From contig JAQBZA010000211.1 in assembly GCA_027622795.1 (NCBI GenBank), positions 1-5,945 on the forward strand: a DNA stretch of 5,945 nucleotides, read 5' to 3'. Both the position numbers and the translations under genes were made by a program. The notes under the pieces were generated by a model. That model was not told the origin of the DNA, did not search any database, and saw only the letters and a list, made by a program, of their open reading frames with translations. This DNA is from Planctomycetota bacterium. Lineage in GTDB: Bacteria > Planctomycetota > Planctomycetia > Pirellulales > UBA1268. This document shows positions 1 through 5,945 of the stretch, piece after piece (the first letter of the stretch is position 1; every line of letters begins with the position of its first letter).

Positions 1-1066
1 GCCGCAGCGTCTCTTCGATGCCGTCGTTGCCGGTGCCGAGCACCACGAAGTGGGCCCGGCCCGCGCCTCCCAGCCGCCCGAGAAGTTCGATCACCAGATC
101 GACGCCCTTCTGCTCGGCGAGCCGGCCGACAAACGCAATCAGCGGCCGCTCGTCGGGTGCGGCATGGCCCAGCCGCGCCGCGAGCGCCACCTTGGCTGCA
201 TACTTGCCGTCTTCGTAGGAATCCCCGTCGTAGTGCCGGGGGATATGCGGATCGGTCTGCGGGTTCCACACGTCGACATCGATCCCGTTGACGATGCCAC
301 TCAGCGCGTCGCTCCGCGCGGTGAGCAGGCCCTCGAGGCCACAGCCACCGGGAGCCGACTGGATCTCCCGCGCATAGGTCGGGCTCACGGTGGTAATCGC
401 ATCGGCAAAGACAATGCCTGTCTTGAGCAGGTTGAGCTGCCCGTAAAACTCCATCTGCTCCCAGTTGAAATATTTCCAGTCAAGGCCGGTGAGCAGCATG
501 TCCCACTGCCAAAACACACCCTGATAGGCCATGTTGTGAATCGTCATCACGGTGCGAGCCCGGCTCACCATCGGCCACGATTGATAAAGCAGCTTCTGGT
601 AGGCCGGCACGAGGCCCGTCTGCCAGTCGTGGCAATGGATGACGTCGAAGGGCAGCTCCTGTCGGCAGGCCAGTTCCATGGCGGCCCGCGAGAAGAACGT
701 GAACCGGGCGGCATTGTCGGGATAGTCAACCGGGCCACCATACAGCGTCGGCCGGTCGAAGCACTCATCGTTGGCGACGAGCAGCACCTCGGGCGATGGG
801 GATCCATCCTTCGCCGGGAGACGGCTCCGCAGGATACTGGCCTCGATGTTCAACGTGCCGAGCGGCACGCTGAAGGTCATCCCGGTCGGCTCGATCGGCA
901 GGCCGTGCGTCGCGGCATTCGCCACCGCATCGCGGTAGGCCGGGATGACGAGCGTGACGTCGCAGCCCAGCCGGGCCAAGGCGGCGGGCAAGGCACCCGC
1001 CACATCGGCCAGTCCGCCGGTCTTGGCAAACGGGCTGGCCTCGCTGGCGACAAACAACACTCGCAT
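1..1066 (-). CDS. glgA: Glycogen synthase (ADP-glucose type, GT5), N-terminal part, cut by the left window edge
   Basis: This enzyme transfers glucose from ADP-glucose to the non-reducing end of an alpha-1,4-glucan in cytoplasmic glycogen synthesis. Reading the minus strand from the ATG at 1066-1064 gives 355 residues, out of about 480-500 usual for the family. The N-terminus carries the nucleotide-sugar motif KTGGL at residues 15-19, with Lys15 at the same number as in the E. coli enzyme. Further GlgA blocks follow in order: DVIHCHDWQTG at 141-151, TIHNMAYQG at 175-183, TTVSPTYAREI at 225-235, GLEGLL at 243-248, GIVNGIDVDVWNP at 257-269, and FVGRLAEQKG at 312-321 with the conserved Arg315 and Lys320. 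The last visible stretch, VVLGTGNDG, opens the second Rossmann domain. The C-terminal E-x7-E catalytic motif lies outside the window. An AGGA (1075-1072) sits 5 bases before the ATG and supports this start. The gene is divergent from all others here. Identification is very secure. The ADP rather than UDP preference is from family knowledge. Confidence 0.97.
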   Translation of the reverse strand, partial: MRVLFVASEASPFAKTGGLADVAGALPAALARLGCDVTLVIPAYRDAVANAATHGLPIEPTGMTFSVPLGTLNIEASILRSRLPAKDGSPSPEVLLVANDECFDRPTLYGGPVDYPDNAARFTFFSRAAMELACRQELPFDVIHCHDWQTGLVPAYQKLLYQSWPMVSRARTVMTIHNMAYQGVFWQWDMLLTGLDWKYFNWEQMEFYGQLNLLKTGIVFADAITTVSPTYAREIQSAPGGCGLEGLLTARSDALSGIVNGIDVDVWNPQTDPHIPRHYDGDSYEDGKYAAKVALAARLGHAAPDERPLIAFVGRLAEQKGVDLVIELLGRLGGAGRAHFVVLGTGNDGIEETLR

Positions 1067-1143
1067 CGGCGTCCTGCTTCCTTCGCATGGCGATCGTGCT
1101 TCCATAGTATAGTTCACGTTTTGGCCCCCTTTTGAGCTTGTCT
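1067..1143. promoter_or_regulatory. Divergent intergenic region with a candidate glgA promoter
   Basis: These 77 bases separate the starts of glgA (minus) and the CBM9-like gene (plus), so they should hold the promoters for both directions. On the minus strand, TATACT at 1111-1106 matches the sigma-70 type -10 box in five of six positions. It would give a leader of about 30 bases before the glgA ATG. I see no convincing -35 box at 16-18 bases upstream. On the plus strand the same AT-rich spot (TAGTAT, 1105-1110) could serve as a -10 for the gene at 1144, again without a clear -35. It is a short AT-rich patch in otherwise GC-rich DNA, which supports a promoter role, but the exact elements are guesses. 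Confidence 0.3.
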
Positions 1144-1797
1144 ATGAGCCCGCTTGTCAATCCCGCTGCTCTCTTTACGTTTCGATTGCCGTGCCACCGG
1201 CGGAAGAGGCTCTGGCCACCATCGGCGTGGGATCTCGACGAAAAATGTCGGCTCCCATCGCTGGCAGCGGTGGCCGGCGTGCCCGACGTGCTCGAGCTAT
1301 GGCTGGCCTGGAACGAAGAGGGGCTCGGCCTTCGCGGCGTGGCCAAGGGGATCGGTGCGGCGCGGTGGTGCCACCCCACGAAGCCCGAAGACAGCGACGG
1401 CCTCCATCTCTGGATCGCGACGCGGCCCACGGGGGAGAGCCACCGAGCGGGCCGCTTCTGTCGGCGGCTGGCCCTCCTGCCGACCGGGGGCGGCCGCACG
1501 GCTGACAAGCCGGTGGCCGTACCGGCGATGATTCCCCGCACGAGCGAGATGCCCACCGAGTTACCGGAAGGAGCGATCCCGATTGAAAGCACGCTCACGG
1601 CGGACGGCTGGGAGATTCGGGCCTGCATCTCGGCCGCGGCGCTGCCGGGCTGGGATCCGCTCGAGATTCCGCGGCTCGGTTTTTTCGCTGCCTTGATCGA
1701 TCGCCGGCTGGGCCGCGTGCCCTGCTTCGCGCCGCCTGAGTACCCGTGGGAGAGCGACCCGACCACCTGGGCCGAGTTGCAACTGGTCACGAAGTAA
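1144..1797 (+). CDS. Hypothetical protein with a CBM9/DOMON-like (carbohydrate-binding family 9-like) pattern
   Basis: The 217-residue protein has no clear signal peptide or membrane segment, so it is probably cytoplasmic. Its pattern resembles a beta-sandwich family common as orphan genes in planctomycetes, related to CBM9/DOMON-like domains. Features are LDEKCRLPSL at 31-40, a strand AWNEEGLGLRG at 55-65, the acidic turn DSDGLHLWIATR at 83-94, H100 followed by RAGRFCRR at 101-108, DGWEIRACI at 154-162, LPGWDPLEIPRLGFF at 167-181, and a closing strand before the stop. The D-x-D-G-L-x-L-W segment corresponds to the region that in CBM9-type folds sits near the ligand or metal site. I do not know its ligand. 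The ATG at 1144 is chosen. An in-frame TTG at 1132 would add four residues. Neither has a good Shine-Dalgarno, with only a weak GAG at 1134-1136, and the frame is closed by a TAG at 1105-1107. The next gene starts 24 bases after the stop, suggesting co-transcription. The fold assignment is by remembered pattern, not a search. Confidence 0.7.
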   Translation: MSPLVNPAALFTFRLPCHRRKRLWPPSAWDLDEKCRLPSLAAVAGVPDVLELWLAWNEEGLGLRGVAKGIGAARWCHPTKPEDSDGLHLWIATRPTGESHRAGRFCRRLALLPTGGGRTADKPVAVPAMIPRTSEMPTELPEGAIPIESTLTADGWEIRACISAAALPGWDPLEIPRLGFFAALIDRRLGRVPCFAPPEYPWESDPTTWAELQLVTK

Positions 1798-1821
1798 CGA
1801 AAAGCCCCTGGAGCGCAGACT

Positions 1822-4800
1822 ATGCCACCGCTTTCGACACGTTGGTCGCTCGTCATCCCGTTCATCCTCGGAAGGATCCTGATGGCTGGGACCGTGCACG
1901 CGGCAGGCTCCCCCAACATCGTTGTGATCTATGCCGATGATCTCGGCTACGGCGACGTGCAGTGCTACAACCCCGACCGTGGCAAAATTTCCACGCCCCA
2001 CATCGACCGCCTCGCTGCCGAGGGCATGCGGTTTACCGATGCCCACTCCTCGTCGGGCGTCTGTTCGCCGTCGCGGTACACGCTGCTCACCGGCCGCTAC
2101 CACTGGCGAAGCCGGCTCCAACGGGGCATCGTCGGCACGTGGGAAAAGCCGCTGATCGCGGCTGACCGCGATACGATCGGCACGCTCGCCAAACAGCATG
2201 GCTACCGCACGGCGTGCATCGGCAAGTGGCACCTCGGCTGGGAGTGGCCACTCGAGCCGGGTGACAAGCAGCTGCTCGCACAGGGAACCAAGGGCCAGCC
2301 CCGACCCAAGCCGGCCGACGTCACCCCAGCCCACCGCGCGGCGTGGCAGCGGATTTTTTCGCAGCCCATCGGTGGCGGACCAACCGCCTGCGGGTTTGAC
2401 GTCTACTTCGGCACGGATGTGCCCAACTGGCCGCCCTACTGCTTCATCGACCAGGATCAAACTGTCGGCATCCCGACGACACTTCTGCCGGAATCAGACT
2501 TCCAGCACCACCGCGCCAGCACCCAAGGCCCGGCGCTGGCGGGCTGGAGCCTGGAGGCGGTGCTGCCCGCCCTGCGGGACCGCGCGGTCGGCTTCATCGA
2601 GAAAGCGGCCGTAGACCCAAAGCCCTTTCTGCTCTACCTCCCGCTCACATCGCCCCACACGCCGCTGGCGGTCAATGATCCCTGGAAAGGAAAGAGCGGC
2701 CTCGACAATGCCTGTGCCGACTTGATCATGGAGACCGACGCCGTCGTCGGCGATGTCCTCACGGCGATCGAGAAGGCGGGCGTCGCCGACGACACACTCA
2801 TCGTCTTCACCAGCGACAATGGCTTCGCCCCGTACGTGGGCGTTAAGGATCTTGAAGCGCGTGGCCACTTTCCGAGTGGCACGCTGCGCGGCTACAAGGC
2901 TGATGCCTGGGAAGGGGGCCATCGCGTGCCCTTCATTGTACGGTGGCCCGGCACGGTGAAGCCTGGCAGCGAGTGCGACCAGCTGGTTCATCAGGCCGAC
3001 CTGATGGCGACGTTTGCCGACGTGCTCGGGGCACCGATGCCCAATACTGTTGGCGAAGACAGCTTTAGCCTCCTGCCGCTTTTGGAAGGCGGCACCGGCC
3101 CCGTCCGTGAGCATGCCGTGAGCTGCTCAATCAACGGCGTGCCGGCCGTGCGGCTCGGCTCCTGGAAATACATCGCGGGCTCCGGCTCCGGTGGCTGGAG
3201 CAAAGGCGGTGACACGAGCCAGCCCGTACAGCTTTACGATCTCGCAACCGATCTCAGCGAAACAAAAAACCTCGCGGCTGCCGAGCCCGAGAGAGTCGCG
3301 ACGATGCAGGCCCTGCTCGACACACTCATCGACGACGGCCGCAGCACCCCCGGCGCCCCGCAGAAGAATGACGTCGACGTCGTCCGGCATCCTCGACCAA
3401 CACCGCAACCGGCAAAGAAATCGGCTACGACCAAGCCCAACATCCTCATCATCCTCGCCGATGATCAGGGCTTTGGCGACGTATCGGCCAACAATCCCGA
3501 CAGCAAGATCCCGACGCCCCACATCGACCGGCTCGCCACCGAAGGCATGCGGTTCACCGACGCCCACACGTCATCGGGGGTCTGCACTCCTACCCGCTAC
3601 AGCCTGCTCACCGGCCGCTACCACTGGCGCACGCGGCTGCAGAGCGGTGTGCTCGGAGGCTTCTCGAAGCCGTTGATCGCGGCCGACCGGCTCACGCTCG
3701 CCGGCCTGCTCGGCGAGCAGGGCTACGCGACCGCCTGCATCGGGAAATGGCATCTCGGCATGAATTGGCCGCTCCAGGGCGGCGCGACGGCGGATGATGG
3801 CGGCAACTTCAGCAAACCGTTTCGCGACATCAGCCGCGTCGACTATGCCGCGCCGATCCACGATGGCCCCGTCGATCGCGGCTTCGACCACTACTACGGC
3901 ATCAGCGCCTCGCTCGACATGTTTCCCTATGTGTGGATCAACGATCGCCTGCCGACGGAGATCGCCACCGAGACCAAGAGTTTCCTCACGCCAGCCCGCC
4001 CCGGGCCGGCCGGCAAAGACTTTGAGGCGATCGATGTGCAGGACGGCATCATCGATCACACCGTCGAGTGGATCACTTCCCGGGCTGCCGCCGCCAAGGC
4101 AGGAACGCCGTTCTTTGCCTATGTGCCGCTGGCTGCGCCGCACACGCCGATCATCCCCACACTCGCATGGCAGGGCACAAGCGGCATCAACCCGTATGCC
4201 GACTTTGTCAAGCAGGTCGACGCCGGGGTGGGCCGCGTGCTCGAGGCGCTCGAGTCACACGGGCTCGCCGAGAACACGATCGTCGTGTTCACCAGCGACA
4301 ATGGCTGCTCCCCGTCGGCCGACATCCCCCAGCTGATCGCCGCCGGCCATCATCCCAGCTTCATCTATCGCGGCCACAAGGCCGATCTCTACGAGGGGGG
4401 GCATCGGGTGCCGTTTCTCATCCGCTGGCCGGCGCGGATCAAGGCGGGCAGCGTGTGCCATCAACTTGTCGGGCAACTCGATTTTCTTGCCACCTTCGCC
4501 GACCTGCTCGGAGCTTCCCTTCCCGTCGACGCCGGTGAGGACAGCGTGAGCATGCTGCCGGCGCTGCTCGGCACGGCCACGGACCCAATTCGCACGAGCC
4601 TGATCACGCAGTCGATCAACGGCAGCTTCGCCATTCGTGACGGCCAGTGGAAGCTCTGCCTCTGCCCGGGTTCGGGAGGCTGGAGCAAGCCACGGCCACA
4701 GGATGACACGAGCGGCCTCCCCGATGTGCAGCTCTATGACCTCGCCACCGATCCCGGTGAGACGACGAATCTGGCGACAACTCATCCCGACCGCGTCGCC

Positions 4801-4926
4801 ACCATGACGGCCATGTTGCAACGCGATATCGACCGCGGCCGCACGACCTCCGGACCGGATCAGGCCAACGACGTGCCGATCACGATGCTCAAGCGGACCG
4901 CCCGCAAGGCAGCCGCCGCGCGGTAA
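1822..4926 (+). CDS. Secreted double-domain type I sulfatase (two complete arylsulfatase A-like modules fused)
   Basis: This gene encodes 1034 residues and two formylglycine-dependent sulfatases in one chain; single-module family members are usually about 450-550 residues. A signal peptide occupies residues 1-27: Arg7, a hydrophobic core at 9-22, and likely cleavage after VHA. Module 1 (about 30-515) has the metal pair D39/D40, signature C81-S-P-S-R85, K135/H137 in GKWHLG, H279, D332/N333 and K359. Module 2 (about 538-1020) has D547/D548, C588-T-P-T-R592, K642/H644, H774, D826/N827 and K853. These match the ten active-site positions of human arylsulfatase A, so both modules look competent. 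A polar, proline- and lysine-rich linker (about 517-537) joins them, and module 2 has no signal peptide of its own. Cys81 and Cys588 would need conversion by a formylglycine-generating enzyme encoded elsewhere. The start is supported by GGAG at 1810-1813, 8 bases before the ATG. The substrate is unknown; a sulfated polysaccharide is inferred. It follows the CBM9-like gene by 24 bases. Confidence 0.96.
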   Translation: MPPLSTRWSLVIPFILGRILMAGTVHAAGSPNIVVIYADDLGYGDVQCYNPDRGKISTPHIDRLAAEGMRFTDAHSSSGVCSPSRYTLLTGRYHWRSRLQRGIVGTWEKPLIAADRDTIGTLAKQHGYRTACIGKWHLGWEWPLEPGDKQLLAQGTKGQPRPKPADVTPAHRAAWQRIFSQPIGGGPTACGFDVYFGTDVPNWPPYCFIDQDQTVGIPTTLLPESDFQHHRASTQGPALAGWSLEAVLPALRDRAVGFIEKAAVDPKPFLLYLPLTSPHTPLAVNDPWKGKSGLDNACADLIMETDAVVGDVLTAIEKAGVADDTLIVFTSDNGFAPYVGVKDLEARGHFPSGTLRGYKADAWEGGHRVPFIVRWPGTVKPGSECDQLVHQADLMATFADVLGAPMPNTVGEDSFSLLPLLEGGTGPVREHAVSCSINGVPAVRLGSWKYIAGSGSGGWSKGGDTSQPVQLYDLATDLSETKNLAAAEPERVATMQALLDTLIDDGRSTPGAPQKNDVDVVRHPRPTPQPAKKSATTKPNILIILADDQGFGDVSANNPDSKIPTPHIDRLATEGMRFTDAHTSSGVCTPTRYSLLTGRYHWRTRLQSGVLGGFSKPLIAADRLTLAGLLGEQGYATACIGKWHLGMNWPLQGGATADDGGNFSKPFRDISRVDYAAPIHDGPVDRGFDHYYGISASLDMFPYVWINDRLPTEIATETKSFLTPARPGPAGKDFEAIDVQDGIIDHTVEWITSRAAAAKAGTPFFAYVPLAAPHTPIIPTLAWQGTSGINPYADFVKQVDAGVGRVLEALESHGLAENTIVVFTSDNGCSPSADIPQLIAAGHHPSFIYRGHKADLYEGGHRVPFLIRWPARIKAGSVCHQLVGQLDFLATFADLLGASLPVDAGEDSVSMLPALLGTATDPIRTSLITQSINGSFAIRDGQWKLCLCPGSGGWSKPRPQDDTSGLPDVQLYDLATDPGETTNLATTHPDRVATMTAMLQRDIDRGRTTSGPDQANDVPITMLKRTARKAAAAR
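1993..2244 (+). repeat. Internal repeat, copy 1 (module 1 active-site block)
   Basis: This block encodes residues 58-141 of the double sulfatase, from TPHIDRL through the GKWHLG motif. It pairs without gaps with the block 1521 bases downstream (exactly 507 codons). By hand alignment, 61 of 84 residues are identical. At DNA level the similarity is also clear, for example around the shared ACCGGCCGCTACCACTGGCG. It reflects an ancient duplication of the sulfatase module, not a mobile repeat. Confidence 0.85.
3514..3765 (+). repeat. Internal repeat, copy 2 (module 2 active-site block)
   Basis: This block encodes residues 565-648 of the double sulfatase and is the partner of the block at 1993-2244. 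The differences are scattered and largely conservative (for example CSPSR against CTPTR, YTLLTG against YSLLTG). That suggests two diverged family members rather than a recent copying event. Confidence 0.85.
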
Positions 4927-5075
4927 ATCGACCGCCGTGAGCTGCCCACCGACTCCCTCTCCGTCCAGCGGGCAGTGTCATCCCGAAATCACGGCTGAAT
5001 GGCATGGCGTTGCTTGCAGCATGTGGCGAGCCGTTCTAGCCTTTGGCAGATTCACTTTTCCAAAAGGGTCTTTTC
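4927..5075 (+). other. Intergenic gap between two sulfatase genes; no clear element
   Basis: This 149-base gap holds the ribosome binding site of the downstream sulfatase near its right end. A weak inverted repeat (CTGCCC at 4942-4947 and GGGCAG at 4970-4975, loop 22 bases) is present without a T-run, so it is not a convincing terminator. A possible -35-like TTGCTT at 5010-5015 has only a poor -10 downstream. I cannot say whether the downstream gene has its own promoter. Confidence 0.4.
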
Positions 5076-5945
5076 ATGATGAGCCTCCGACGATCTTCCC
5101 TGCTGGCTCTTGCCGCTATGTGGCTTGTCAGCCTCCTGGCCTCCGCTGCCGCCGCGGCGCAGCCCACACAGCCCAATATCCTCGTCATCTGGGGCGATGA
5201 CGTCGGCCAGTCCAACATCAGCGCCTTCACGCGGGGCATGATGGGCTACCAGACGCCACACATCGATCGGATCGCGCGGGAAGGCATCATGTTCACCGAC
5301 TACTACGGTGAGCAGAGCTGCACGGCGGGTCGGGCATCGTTCCTTCTCGGGCAGAGCGTGTTTCGCAGCGGGCTCTCCAAAGTCGGCCTCCCCGGAGCCA
5401 AGGAGGGTATCAGCACGCTCGACCCTACGATTGCCGGCCTCCTCAAGGATCAGGGCTACGCCACCGGGCAGTTTGGCAAGAATCACTTCGGCGACCGTGA
5501 CGAACACCTCCCGACGAATCATGGCTTCGATGAGTTCTACGGCAACCTCTACCACCTCAATGCCGAGGAAGAGCCCGAAAACGAAGACTATCCCCGCGAT
5601 CTGGTGCTGCCCGACGGCACGCCCTTCCTCAAGCGATTTGGCCCGCGTGGTGTGATCAAGTCGTTCGCCAACGGCGCAATCGAGGATACCGGCCCGCTCA
5701 CCCGCAAACGGATGGAGTCGGTCGATGACGACACGAGCGATCGCGCACTCGACTTCATCCGTCGTCAGCATGCGGCCGGCAAGCCGTGGTTCGTCTGGTG
5801 GAACGGCACGCGGATGCACTTTCGCACGCACATCAGCGACGAGCGGATGGCCGAGATCAAGAAGCAGAACCCGAACGCCGACGAATACACCGTCGGCATG
5901 ATCGAGCACGACATGCACATCGGCAAGTTCCTGGCGCTCCTCGAT
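5076..5945 (+). CDS. Secreted arylsulfatase with CTAGR signature, N-terminal part, cut by the right window edge
   Basis: The visible 290 residues form the N-terminal half of a type I sulfatase that hydrolyses sulfate esters. A signal peptide is clear: R5/R6, a hydrophobic run at about 9-23, and likely cleavage in the alanine run before Gln29. The double arginine is not followed by a good Tat pattern, so Sec export is more likely. The metal pair is D41/D42 in WGDDVGQSN, TPHIDRIAREG follows at 60-70, and the formylglycine site is C82-T-A-G-R86, where alanine replaces the usual proline. K135 and H137 lie in GKNHFG, HGFDEFYGNLYHLNAEEEP runs from 149 to 167, and H248 is a candidate active-site histidine. 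The later D-N metal pair lies outside the window. The pattern resembles a widespread arylsulfatase subfamily distinct from the two modules upstream. AAGGG at 5064-5068 lies 7 bases before the ATG at 5076; a second in-frame ATG follows at 5079. The gap of 149 bases after the double sulfatase allows either a shared transcript or its own promoter. Confidence 0.96.
   Translation, partial: MMSLRRSSLLALAAMWLVSLLASAAAAAQPTQPNILVIWGDDVGQSNISAFTRGMMGYQTPHIDRIAREGIMFTDYYGEQSCTAGRASFLLGQSVFRSGLSKVGLPGAKEGISTLDPTIAGLLKDQGYATGQFGKNHFGDRDEHLPTNHGFDEFYGNLYHLNAEEEPENEDYPRDLVLPDGTPFLKRFGPRGVIKSFANGAIEDTGPLTRKRMESVDDDTSDRALDFIRRQHAAGKPWFVWWNGTRMHFRTHISDERMAEIKKQNPNADEYTVGMIEHDMHIGKFLALLD

Noticed and set aside
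50..1135. Long plus-strand open frame of 361 codons opposite glgA
   Set aside because: It lies antisense to a clearly recognisable glycogen synthase, its translation is arginine- and histidine-rich with no family motif, and GC-rich DNA commonly leaves such open shadow frames.
765..1919. Minus-strand open frame of 384 codons crossing the glgA start, the intergenic region and the CBM9-like gene
   Set aside because: Its translation is low-complexity and arginine/serine/proline-rich. It overlaps glgA in another frame on the same strand and the CBM9-like gene on the other, so it is a shadow.
2494..3114. Minus-strand frames opposite the double sulfatase (also 1561-2460, 3571-4143 and 4255-4821)
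   Set aside because: All are antisense to well-supported sulfatase motifs and show no recognisable domain. The repeated pattern follows from the codon structure of the two homologous modules.
4942..4975. Inverted repeat CTGCCC / GGGCAG after the double sulfatase as a terminator
   Set aside because: The stem is only 6 base pairs with a 22-base loop and no T-run follows, which is expected by chance in GC-rich DNA.
5056..5068. Near-palindrome around CTTTTCCAAAAG before the third sulfatase as an operator
   Set aside because: It is short, has an imperfect centre and overlaps the ribosome binding site. No second copy is seen elsewhere in the window.
5052..5918. Minus-strand open frame of 288 codons opposite the third sulfatase
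   Set aside because: The plus strand here encodes a signal peptide, metal-binding aspartates and the formylglycine motif. The antisense translation has no family resemblance.

Overview
The window is GC-rich DNA with dense coding and short intergenic gaps. It holds four protein-coding genes, two of which are cut by the window edges. The gene content (glycogen synthase, exported type I sulfatases, and a small orphan protein with a CBM9/DOMON-like pattern) best fits a member of the Planctomycetota, perhaps a Pirellulales-like marine or freshwater heterotroph. This is an inference from gene content and family resemblance. No rRNA or other phylogenetic marker is present.

Layout: (1) Bases 1-1066, minus strand, hold the N-terminal 355 codons of glycogen synthase (glgA), running off the left edge. 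(2) Bases 1067-1143 are a short divergent intergenic region with a possible promoter for glgA. (3) Bases 1144-1797, plus strand, encode a 217-residue protein with no obvious signal peptide whose residue pattern resembles the CBM9/DOMON-like ligand-binding fold. (4) After only 24 bases, bases 1822-4926 encode a 1034-residue secreted protein made of two complete sulfatase modules in one reading frame. Both modules keep the C-x-P-x-R formylglycine signature and every catalytic and metal-binding position I could align with human arylsulfatase A. (5) After a 149-base gap, bases 5076-5945 encode the N-terminal 290 residues of a third sulfatase with the variant signature C-T-A-G-R. It runs off the right edge.

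How they may work together: the three plus-strand genes are probably expressed together or in a coordinated way. The exported sulfatases would remove sulfate esters from a sulfated glycan, such as an algal or host polysaccharide. The two modules of the fused protein are very similar around the active site but differ in the central segment that usually shapes the substrate pocket, so they may attack different sulfate positions on one substrate. glgA is transcribed away from this cluster and belongs to intracellular glycogen storage.

The most notable feature is the in-frame double-sulfatase fusion. I found no RNA gene, insertion sequence, CRISPR array or defence system.
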